The translations under genes were made by a program, and so were the position numbers. Shown here piece by piece: positions 1 to 4,816 of a stretch of 6,384 bases of DNA; the first letter of the stretch is position 1; every line of letters starts with the position of its first letter. The stretch is from Oscillospiraceae bacterium (GTDB taxonomy: Bacteria; Bacillota; Clostridia; Oscillospirales; CAG-272). The stretch lies in contig WQSD01000076.1 in assembly GCA_009788105.1 (NCBI GenBank), positions 1 through 6,384 on the forward strand, read 5' to 3'. Under the pieces are notes generated by a model. The model ran no database searches and was not told the DNA's origin. It saw nothing but the letters and a program-made list of their open reading frames with translations.

Positions 1-15
1 TGGGGCAACGCCCCA
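1..15. other. Short GC-rich hairpin at the left edge
   Basis: TGGGGC and GCCCCA are perfectly complementary around a 3-base AAC loop. On the minus strand the hairpin lies about 30-45 nt downstream of the predicted start of the transcript from the promoter at 53-81, so it would fall in that transcript's leader. Bases following it on the minus strand are outside the window, so a terminator or attenuator role cannot be judged. Confidence 0.35.
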
Positions 16-52
16 AGGTGTTTTATGGTTTTTCTTCAGGTTGAACTTATAT

Positions 53-81
53 ATTATAAGCTATTTTGCTAAAATTGTCAA
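53..81 (-). promoter_or_regulatory. Consensus sigma-A promoter for a leftward gene beyond the window
   Basis: On the minus strand, TTGACA (76-81) and TATAAT (53-58) are separated by exactly 17 bases (59-75), a full match to the housekeeping promoter consensus. Transcription would start near 46 and run off the left edge. It lies 58 bp downstream of the histidine kinase stop codon, so the next leftward gene has its own promoter and need not depend on read-through from the glycosyltransferase/kinase unit. Confidence 0.8.
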
Positions 82-92
82 TAGGTTTTTGA

Positions 93-128
93 AAAAAACT
101 TTGTAAAAAACTTTGTAAAAAAATTTGT
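93..128. repeat. Three tandem 12-bp A/T-tract repeats upstream of a promoter
   Basis: Three consecutive 12-bp units of the form AAAAAACTTTGT occupy 93-104, 105-116 and 117-128; the third has A in place of C. On the minus strand these are T-tracts recurring every 12 bp, ending 11 bp upstream of the -35 box at 76-81. That position suits an UP-element-like or intrinsically bent DNA segment. They could also be a simple slippage product. Confidence 0.6.
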
Positions 129-139
129 AAAACATAAAT

Positions 140-1105
140 TCACTCTTCCATCTCACCATCTAACGGCACAACACACACCACACGAAACACTTCGCCGTCG
201 TCAATTGCGATACTTCCTCCAATTGTCACAGCACGGTGTTGCAAGTTCCGCAGTCCGCTACCTTTGCCCACTTTTTTCACCACTCCATCGTTTTCCACAC
301 ACAAGCGAGCAAGAAATGGAGTCACATCAAGGGTCACGCTTATATAAGTAGGGCGGGCGTGGCGGGCACTGTTGGTCAAACATTCCCGCAGGCAAGACTC
401 AAGCATATTCCATGCGTAAATGGGAATAATTTCGCTGTTTCCGTGGCAGGAAAAAGCCACTTTGTGGGCAGGAAAGCTGTCGCACAGCTTTTGCAAACGC
501 TCCACTCCAAGTTCAGTCACCGCGGACAGATTATGCACCGCCTCACGGATTTTGTTCGCCCCATTATCAAGGCGGTCAAGGGCAATATCGTACAGCTCCA
601 ACACATCTTCCTCTGTTCTCTCCAGCATAGGTCGCAGGGTTTGGAATGAGATAAACGCCGCCACAATCTCGTGTCCTGCGTTGTCGTGAATGTCCCGTGA
701 AATGCGGGTACGCTCCGACACAATGGACATTCGCTCCACCTGGGCGATAGCGTCGGTTAGCTCGCTGTGCATGGTTTCCATTTCATACATTCTGCTGGCG
801 TCGCTGTCACGCAGGTGCAAAAGTCGCTCCCGCTCCTGCTCAAAAGCAGTGTTAAACAACTCGGACACCAAAATCAAGCTGATGACAATATATTCTCCAC
901 CCATAAGCAAAAGCATCACGTCAAAAAGAATGCTGCTTTTCCAAATTCGCTTAAATCGCCACCGCAAAAGGGTCATTATAATCACGAACAAAAGCAGGAA
1001 AAAGCCTGTTATGTTCCCCTCGGCTGTCAGCCAGCTGAGGTATAACAGGCTAAATCCTGCAACTTTGCAGAGCCAAAATAATAGTTTAGGCGAAAGGTTG
1101 TTCAT
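140..1105 (-). CDS. NarL-type (HisKA_3) membrane sensor histidine kinase
   Basis: A 321-residue sensor kinase that should autophosphorylate on histidine and pass the phosphate to a response regulator. Hydrophobic stretches at about residues 7-27, 33-48 and 58-82 make a small membrane sensor region with little extracellular loop. A charged, probably coiled-coil linker covers about 85-135. The HisKA_3 dimerisation region contains RDIHDNAGHE, with H140 as phosphoacceptor. The HATPase_c domain shows an N-box (ECLTNSARHA, 241-250), a D-box (ENDG, 271-274) and a G-box (GKGSGLRN, 280-287), so all catalytic motifs are present. The start lies 18 bp past the glycosyltransferase stop. No good Shine-Dalgarno precedes it, suggesting translational coupling or a weak start. 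Kinases of this type usually sit beside a LuxR/NarL-type regulator; none is in the window, though one may lie to the left. The signal sensed is unknown. Confidence 0.9.
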   Translation of the reverse strand: MNNLSPKLLFWLCKVAGFSLLYLSWLTAEGNITGFFLLLFVIIMTLLRWRFKRIWKSSILFDVMLLLMGGEYIVISLILVSELFNTAFEQERERLLHLRDSDASRMYEMETMHSELTDAIAQVERMSIVSERTRISRDIHDNAGHEIVAAFISFQTLRPMLERTEEDVLELYDIALDRLDNGANKIREAVHNLSAVTELGVERLQKLCDSFPAHKVAFSCHGNSEIIPIYAWNMLESCLRECLTNSARHARPTYISVTLDVTPFLARLCVENDGVVKKVGKGSGLRNLQHRAVTIGGSIAIDDGEVFRVVCVVPLDGEMEE

Positions 1106-1123
1106 GGGTACTCGGGCGCGTAG

Positions 1124-2374
1124 TTATTTTTCCCCGTTCTGCACTTTTTCAATAGGTACAGCTGTTGTATGAGGTATCGGATGCCATTTTGTTGCTTTGT
1201 TAAAGAAACAAGAAAGATTTATCGGTATCCATGTTATGGTAAACCAAGGGAACAAGAGCATAGCCTTAACCATGCCATTTCGCTGTCCATAACATTTGCA
1301 TACAAAAAAATTCACCAAAAAGCCAACAAGCAAACCGGAAAGTATACCGCCAATATGGAAAGCGCTTAAAATATCAAGCAAATTCGGCGACGAAAAATCT
1401 GCGAGTATTATGCCATTCACAAAGAAAAATATACCCGTAACAATGCCGACGACTTGCATTATTGGTGCCATGAAAAACAGCGTCAAATCAAGGCTGGCTA
1501 TGTTTCGTGTTTTCACAAAGCTCCAGAATAGTTTGAAATAATATTTTCGCAGGTTTTGCAAGGCACCGGTCGACCACCGCCTGCGTTGATACCACGACGC
1601 CTTAAACGTGGTCACGTGTTCGTCGTATGTAATAGCGTCTTTTACAAATACAATTTTCAGTTTATTTATGGCACACTGGGAGGTAAACTCCAAGTCGTCT
1701 GTCATTGTTGTGGTTTCGTATTTGTATTTATCAATGGCTTCTTTGGTAATCATCCAGCCGGTGCCGTTAATCGCCGCCGAACCCCTTAGATACATTCTTG
1801 AAGTGCTGATGAAAAAGTTTTGCAGGTAAAAGTAAATGGTGTAACTACCGGTTAAATAGTTATCTTTCGGGTTTTTTGCATCTCTAAACCCTTGTGCCAC
1901 AACATGACCCTCGCACAATGCGTCGTTCATTCGTCTAACAAAGTTTTTGTCGACAACGTTATCAGCATCAAAGTTAATATATGCATCAATATCCGTACGT
2001 CCGACAAGGGATTTGAATGCATGGTCCATAGCATCCCCTTTTGATTTACAGGCACGCGTTGTACAATCAATAATCGTAGCACCAAGCCCGGCTGAAATTT
2101 CTTCGGTTTTGTCGGTGCAATTGTTTGGAATAACAAAAATTTCGATTAGTTCTTTCGGGTAATTTTGCTTGTGAATGCTGTCAATTAAAAGATGAATAAC
2201 ATCTTCTTCGTTGCGTGCGGCGACAAGAATGCCAAACTTATGCTTAGGTTGGTGGTTGCCTATAGTAAACTTATTTTTACCAAAGTCCCGAAAGCAAAAT
2301 AGACTTGTTAGCAAAAAATATGCCCCGTATACCGCTAAAATTACTGCAAATGTAGAAAATATAATGCCTAACAT
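1124..2374 (-). CDS. Membrane glycosyltransferase family 2, processive-type (QRRRW)
   Basis: A 416-residue inner-membrane GT-A glycosyltransferase expected to add sugars from a nucleotide-sugar donor to an extracellular or lipid-linked polymer. One N-terminal membrane segment (about 2-26) is followed by a cytoplasmic GT2 domain starting with GILVAARNEED (48-58). It shows the metal-binding DADN (D136, D138), an acceptor-site TDDLE (225-229) and QRRRW (263-267). This motif set is typical of cellulose, hyaluronan and poly-N-acetylglucosamine synthases. Three or so C-terminal membrane segments follow (about 296-327, 337-359, 370-390), and the tail has WHPIPHT (397-403). The length matches single-polypeptide GT2 enzymes without PilZ. 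Start: AGGAG (2381-2385) lies 6 bases before the ATG. It is first in a unit with the kinase downstream. The actual sugar and product cannot be read from sequence; no partner polysaccharide genes are visible. Confidence 0.9.
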   Translation of the reverse strand: MLGIIFSTFAVILAVYGAYFLLTSLFCFRDFGKNKFTIGNHQPKHKFGILVAARNEEDVIHLLIDSIHKQNYPKELIEIFVIPNNCTDKTEEISAGLGATIIDCTTRACKSKGDAMDHAFKSLVGRTDIDAYINFDADNVVDKNFVRRMNDALCEGHVVAQGFRDAKNPKDNYLTGSYTIYFYLQNFFISTSRMYLRGSAAINGTGWMITKEAIDKYKYETTTMTDDLEFTSQCAINKLKIVFVKDAITYDEHVTTFKASWYQRRRWSTGALQNLRKYYFKLFWSFVKTRNIASLDLTLFFMAPIMQVVGIVTGIFFFVNGIILADFSSPNLLDILSAFHIGGILSGLLVGFLVNFFVCKCYGQRNGMVKAMLLFPWFTITWIPINLSCFFNKATKWHPIPHTTAVPIEKVQNGEK

Positions 2375-2380
2375 ACTGTT

Positions 2381-2385
2381 CTCCT
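2381..2385 (-). promoter_or_regulatory. Ribosome-binding site of the glycosyltransferase gene
   Basis: AGGAG on the minus strand sits 6 bases before the ATG and fixes the start at 2374. The same 11-base string, TAATTTAGGAG, occurs again at 2412-2422 in the leader, without a start codon at useful distance, so the leader carries a second decoy-like Shine-Dalgarno copy. Confidence 0.8.
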
Positions 2386-2425
2386 AAATTATTGCTCCGC
2401 CGAATAAAAGACTCCTAAATTAATC

Positions 2426-2457
2426 CCCCCGAACATCAACATATCGATGTTCGGGGG
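2426..2457 (-). promoter_or_regulatory. 12-bp perfect stem-loop in the glycosyltransferase leader
   Basis: CCCCCGAACATC (2426-2437) and GATGTTCGGGGG (2446-2457) are perfect complements around an 8-base loop. The hairpin lies between the predicted transcription start (near 2481) and the gene, and neither side is followed by a proper T-run. A simple terminator is therefore unlikely; an RNA stability element, weak attenuator or protein-binding operator is possible. Only the structure is seen; the role is inferred. Confidence 0.65.
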
Positions 2458-2487
2458 TAGTTCGCCCTTGATAGTCACATTATCACA

Positions 2488-2516
2488 ATTATACCACACT
2501 TGTCGAGTTTTGTCAA
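2488..2516 (-). promoter_or_regulatory. Consensus sigma-A promoter of the glycosyltransferase-kinase unit
   Basis: TTGACA (2511-2516) and TATAAT (2488-2493) on the minus strand are exactly 17 bases apart, a perfect consensus. The expected start near 2481 gives a leader of about 107 nt containing the hairpin at 2426-2457. A perfect promoter with a long structured leader suggests regulation after initiation or by a repressor; this is inference. Confidence 0.85.
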
Positions 2517-2629
2517 GGGGTTTTATAAAAGTCATAAAAAATTAAGAATTGTTTCAACCTTAGAAAAAGGTCAAGGTCGTGGGCTGTGCGCCCACACCAT
2601 ACGAGGCGTCCCGCTCCTGCTGTGACTTT

Positions 2630-2656
2630 ATCCCCTGCTTCGGCGGGGGATTTTTT
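2630..2656 (+). terminator. Intrinsic terminator with UUCG tetraloop
   Basis: ATCCCCTGC (2630-2638) pairs with GCGGGGGAT (2643-2651) with one G-U wobble around TTCG, closed by C-G, followed by a T-run. This is a classic stable rightward terminator. No intact rightward gene precedes it in the window, so it may protect the leftward promoter at 2488-2516 from opposing transcription, or be a leftover. Confidence 0.75.
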
Positions 2657-2765
2657 GTTTTGTGGGGGCAGGAACGGAGCTTGCGGGTTGTCATGCCTGG
2701 CAGGTGGAGAAAATATTTTAACCGATATTTCAATAATTCGTGTAAAAATCGTGTACACAAAAACA

Positions 2766-2789
2766 AAAACCGCACGAAAATGCGGTTTT
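2766..2789 (-). terminator. Intrinsic terminator downstream of the recombinase remnant
   Basis: AAAACCGCA (2766-2774) and TGCGGTTTT (2781-2789) form a perfect 9-bp stem with a 6-base loop. On the minus strand it is followed by a T-rich run interrupted by one G. It would stop leftward transcription coming from the recombinase promoter at 3474-3502. The T/A symmetry allows weak bidirectional activity. Confidence 0.75.
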
Positions 2790-2838
2790 CCTCTGACAAA
2801 AAAGATGCACAATAGGTGATTGAAAGCAAAAAGGGCTT

Positions 2839-2937
2839 GCACTAAACAAAGATAATACTTACATCCCGCTACTGAAACAACAGCTTGATGAAGTTGACAA
2901 ACGATTGAAAAACATTCTTCTTGCTATTGAGCAAGAC
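2839..2937 (+). pseudogene. Inverted fragment of the serine recombinase C-terminal half
   Basis: Read on the plus strand these bases encode about 33 residues, including IPLLKQQLDEVDKRLKNI followed by LLAIEQD. This is the coiled-coil stretch that follows the zinc ribbon in clostridial large serine recombinases; family members carry PLLxxQLxEVxKxIxNxLxAIxQG there. Frame stops occur just outside on both sides, and there is no start codon or ribosome-binding site. It lies opposite in strand to the N-terminal fragment next to it, so this locus was rearranged rather than simply truncated. Identification is from memory of the family, not a search. Confidence 0.6.
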
Positions 2938-3436
2938 GTGTTGATTTGCAGTTCGTAAAGCTCATTTGCAAGACGGTCGATAAACCGCCATTGCACTTGC
3001 ATTTCAAAGCGTTTTCTGTAAGTTCTCGCTTGACTTTCTCCGAAAGTTCCGCTGAATAAAATTCTGCATAACCCTCCAAAAGCGACTCCAACAAAATCCC
3101 AGTAGAGTCCTCTGCAATACGCTCGGTCGCGGACACCACTTTGACACCATTCTTTTTCAGAATGCGTTTGTAGTGAGCGGAGTCGTAGCGGCCACGGGAG
3201 AATCTGTCCAATTTCCATACGATAACCATGTCGAACAAGCCTTTGGCACTATCTTTCACCATACGCTGAAATTCTGGGCGGTTGTCCGTTTTCGCCGATA
3301 ATGCTCGGTCTATGTAGGTTGTGAGCAGGGTTATTCCGTTCTTTTCGGCGTACTCCTTGCGCTCTCGCAGTTGCCCCTCGATGGACTCTTCACGCTGGTT
3401 GTCTGAACTGTAGCGGGCGTATATCACGGCTTTCAT
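2924..3436 (-). pseudogene. Truncated large serine recombinase (resolvase domain only)
   Basis: The frame gives 170 residues beginning MKAVIYARYSSDNQ, the N-terminal catalytic domain of a transposon or phage serine recombinase. S10 is the expected nucleophile, R8 lies beside it, and KLDRFSR (75-81) is the conserved DRxSR segment. Homology runs through ENALKCKCNGG (141-151), then the last 19 residues are unrelated and end in a stop. Intact members have about 500 residues with a Recombinase domain and zinc ribbon; both are missing here. In another frame after residue 151, FIDRLANELY resembles the far C-terminal IDSFVNAIY motif, hinting at an internal deletion; this is weak. Start: AAAGGA (3445-3450) lies 8 bases before the ATG at 3436; a further upstream ATG at 3502 overlaps the -35 box and is rejected. 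Without its DNA-binding domains it is unlikely to integrate DNA. Confidence 0.85.
2931..2975. repeat. Direct 8-bp repeat at the recombinase rearrangement junction
   Basis: GCAAGACG occurs at 2931-2938 and 2968-2975. This pair brackets the zone where the leftward N-terminal fragment loses homology and the rightward C-terminal fragment ends. It could be microhomology used in the deletion/inversion, or chance. Confidence 0.4.
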
Positions 3437-3473
3437 GGGTGGTGTCCTTTCGTGGGATGAGGTTGGTGGTGAC

Positions 3474-3502
3474 ATTATAGCGTAGATTGGGGTGAATGTC
3501 AA
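3474..3502 (-). promoter_or_regulatory. Consensus sigma-A promoter of the recombinase remnant
   Basis: TTGACA (3497-3502) and TATAAT (3474-3479) on the minus strand are 17 bases apart, again a perfect match. The expected start near 3467 leaves a leader of about 30 nt to the ATG at 3436 and confirms that start. The broken gene therefore still looks transcribed. Confidence 0.85.
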
Positions 3503-3527
3503 GTTTTATTTTGGGTAACTGCGAAAC

Positions 3528-3552
3528 AAAAAGGGGCAAAAATGCCCCTTTT
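3528..3552 (-). terminator. Intrinsic terminator of the lipoprotein gene
   Basis: AAAAGGGGCA (3529-3538) and TGCCCCTTTT (3543-3552) form a 10-bp perfect stem with an AAAA/TTTT loop, followed on the minus strand by a short T-run. It begins 10 bp after the lipoprotein stop codon and separates that gene from the recombinase promoter. Its symmetry could also stop rightward transcription. Confidence 0.85.
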
Positions 3553-3562
3553 CTTACTCCGC

Positions 3563-4429
3563 TCAAATCATATTATCCCTTATCCGTGCTAACAACGCAT
3601 CCACAGGAGATAAAATCTCCGGTGCATCGTTAGCCGAAAGAGAATTGTTCATCTCTGCCATCATTGCATTGTGGTTTTCAACAAAAGCAGGTGTCATAAA
3701 GTCCCATCGTTCCATTGTTGTTTCAACCCACGCTGTGTCCGCCATGAAAACAGAAGTGAAAGGGACAAAGAGTGGATTCGTGAGGATGTTGGCAATACGA
3801 CCTAAAATTTCTCGGTCTTGTTCCGCCCTTATCTCTTCCAAATAAACAATGTCTTCCTCAGTAAAATCTTCTAACGAAAGTGGAGGACGATAAGGCAAGT
3901 GTGGAATTCTTATCTCAATTACAATATCACCTTCCCTTAGAGTAAAAGAAGAAGGTGTTATACCGGGAAACGTAGGTGCCATCTCAAACATGGGACGGCG
4001 TGTTTGTCCGGGCGAATACATAACCGACACTTGCACCCCGCCCTCAAGAAAATAATCGTAGCCGAACCTGTCAACCGCCACAGATAACACTTCAATGTTT
4101 TCTGTTCCCAGTATATCTTCTGCTGTAATTAGAGGAAGCTGAAAATACCACCCATCTAATTCCAAATAAGTGCGTAACCAAAAGTCGTCTGGATTTATGG
4201 CTCTGTCACCCATAGCAAATCTGTAGAATGCTTCAACATTAAGAAATGTTGTTGGAAGGCGAGATTCGTCGTTATCTTGACTTGGTGGATTATTTAAAAT
4301 ATGTGTTTCGTCATCTTCATAGCTTGGTGGACGATTCAAACTCTGTCCGTTGCCTTCATACTCCTTACAAGCAACAAAAATGAACAACAACATAGTTAAA
4401 GTAAGTGCTAATGTCATAATTCTTTTCAT
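3563..4429 (-). CDS. Putative lipoprotein of unknown function
   Basis: A 288-residue protein with a lipoprotein signal: MKRIMTLALT start, hydrophobic core at about 5-20, and lipobox FVAC with C21 as the likely lipid-attached residue. It should be anchored to the outer face of the membrane. Residues 31-44 and 45-58 are two 14-residue repeats (LNxPPSxxxDExxx, 7 of 14 identical), an acidic Pro-rich spacer near the anchor. The rest (about 60-288) is a soluble domain I do not recognise, with alternating acidic and aromatic residues and no cysteine after C21. AGGGG (4437-4441) lies 7 bases before the ATG. A terminator follows the stop closely. The IS110 left end abuts the ribosome-binding site, so the native promoter is probably displaced. 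I see no consensus leftward promoter in the first 150 bp of the IS. Confidence 0.85.
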   Translation of the reverse strand: MKRIMTLALTLTMLLFIFVACKEYEGNGQSLNRPPSYEDDETHILNNPPSQDNDESRLPTTFLNVEAFYRFAMGDRAINPDDFWLRTYLELDGWYFQLPLITAEDILGTENIEVLSVAVDRFGYDYFLEGGVQVSVMYSPGQTRRPMFEMAPTFPGITPSSFTLREGDIVIEIRIPHLPYRPPLSLEDFTEEDIVYLEEIRAEQDREILGRIANILTNPLFVPFTSVFMADTAWVETTMERWDFMTPAFVENHNAMMAEMNNSLSANDAPEILSPVDALLARIRDNMI

Positions 4430-4439
4430 AACTTTTCCC

Positions 4440-4446
4440 CTGTTAC
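4440..4446. repeat. Left copy of the IS110 core direct repeat
   Basis: CTGTTAC here matches 6198-6204 exactly. The CT is the proposed core dinucleotide where target and element exchange strands; the IS extends to the right. The same CT (AG on the minus strand) forms part of the lipoprotein AGGGG ribosome-binding site. Confidence 0.55.
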
Positions 4447-4449
4447 AAT
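4444..4449 (+). promoter_or_regulatory. Left-end -10 element of the IS110 circle-junction promoter
   Basis: TACAAT lies 2 bases inside the core. In the integrated copy there is no suitable -35 on its left. In an excised circle it would face TTGACT of the right end across a 17-bp spacer. Transcription would then start near 4456, exactly where the first stem-loop begins. TACAATAAG recurs at 4509-4517. Confidence 0.6.
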
Positions 4450-4455
4450 AAGATT

Positions 4456-4692
4456 ACGAGTCAAGGCACGACAGCCAGTCGTGTCTTGATTCGTTTAGTT
4501 GCCTAAGCTACAATAAGGGGAGCAATTGGTCTGACGAGGTTCTCCTGGGATTAACCACATCCGACTGAAAGACTGTCAGCCAACCCCTTGTTGCAGCGTT
4601 CATTTTAAGCAGGTAGAACCACGATGGACAAGTCCATCCGGCGTTCGTGTCACCCAACAGATTGAATCGGCAATGTAATAACGGTTGTAAAT
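4456..4692 (+). ncRNA. Candidate IS110 bridge RNA (remnant)
   Basis: The IS110 left end between the junction promoter and the transposase ribosome-binding site folds into ordered stems. A 5' stem-loop pairs 4457-4472 with 4478-4493: 16 pairs, two of them G-U, with a 5-base loop. A long stem pairs 4507-4520 with 4584-4597 (14 positions, one A-C mismatch, one wobble), continues as 4526-4535 with 4575-4583 (one bulged T), and encloses a loop at 4536-4574. A second domain from about 4598 contains GATGGA/TCCATC (4623-4628, 4633-4638) on a CAAG loop. This order matches the known bridge RNA plan: 5' stem-loop, target-binding loop, donor-binding loop. Short matches to target and donor are described in the findings. 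Ends are estimates, and there are no expression data. Confidence 0.6.
4486..4514 (+). promoter_or_regulatory. Internal near-consensus rightward promoter in the IS left end
   Basis: TTGATT (4486-4491) and TACAAT (4509-4514) are 17 bases apart. It could express the transposase, and a 5'-shortened RNA, from the integrated element without circle formation. It overlaps the 5' stem-loop and the base of the next stem, so it may be coincidental to RNA structure constraints. Confidence 0.45.
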
Positions 4693-4712
4693 CAATTGCA
4701 AAAACAATTACT

Positions 4713-4717
4713 GGAGG
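4713..4717 (+). promoter_or_regulatory. Strong Shine-Dalgarno, about 95 bases before the transposase ATG
   Basis: GGAGG is too far from the ATG at 4813 to serve it directly. It sits 9 bases before TTG at 4727, whose frame of 29 codons ends at TGA 4814-4816, overlapping the transposase ATG as ATGA. The transposase ATG itself lacks a ribosome-binding site. Confidence 0.45.
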
Positions 4718-4726
4718 AACAAAACT

Positions 4727-4816
4727 TTGAACACACCAAACGGAAGGACGCGAGGAACAAAGTGCAAATGCAGCACACTTTTGTACGCGATTTCCCCTCG
4801 CGCGTGGCGCGTATGA
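4727..4816 (+). CDS. Possible 29-residue leader ORF coupled to the transposase
   Basis: It starts at TTG after a GGAGG and ends in an ATGA overlap with the transposase start, the arrangement used for translational coupling. The peptide (MNTPNGRTRGTKCKCSTLLY at its start) has no recognised domain. It might instead be a decayed N-terminal extension of the transposase separated by an indel, or chance. Nothing else supports it as a gene. Confidence 0.25.
   Translation: MNTPNGRTRGTKCKCSTLLYAISPRAWRV

Larger units (their letters stand above)
2517..2838. other. Noncoding, strongly structured intergenic region
   Basis: No gene is supported here. Open frames exist on both strands but lack ribosome-binding sites and recognisable domains. 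The region holds a 6-bp hairpin GTGGGC/GCCCAC (2579-2595), a UUCG-loop terminator (2630-2656), and flanking arms 2611-2620 and 2668-2677 that pair 9 of 10 around that terminator. A second terminator lies at 2766-2789. The folding and position between transcription units suggest a boundary or an interspersed repeat; the latter needs genome comparison. Confidence 0.5.

Noticed and set aside
93..128. CRISPR-like short repeats
   Set aside because: The 12-bp units are contiguous with no spacers; a simple tandem repeat.
236..1172. Plus-strand frames opposite the histidine kinase
   Set aside because: The kinase has complete catalytic motifs; these are antisense shadows without ribosome-binding sites.
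2513..2842. Overlapping leftward frames of 109 and 89 codons as genes
   Set aside because: They cross two terminator hairpins and the promoter -35 region, lack ribosome-binding sites and show no domain.
3437..3502. 22-residue N-terminal extension of the recombinase from an ATG at 3502
   Set aside because: That ATG lies in the -35 box and upstream of the predicted transcription start; the ATG at 3436 has a proper ribosome-binding site and the family N-terminus.
4457..4493. Hairpin as an intrinsic terminator of a rightward transcript
   Set aside because: The T-run after it is short and broken, and no rightward gene precedes it; its place at the junction promoter start fits a bridge RNA 5' stem-loop better.
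4696..4812. In-frame 39-residue extension of the transposase from TTG 4696
   Set aside because: No ribosome-binding site precedes it, and MNAVGIDVSKG is the N-terminus I recall for this IS110 type.
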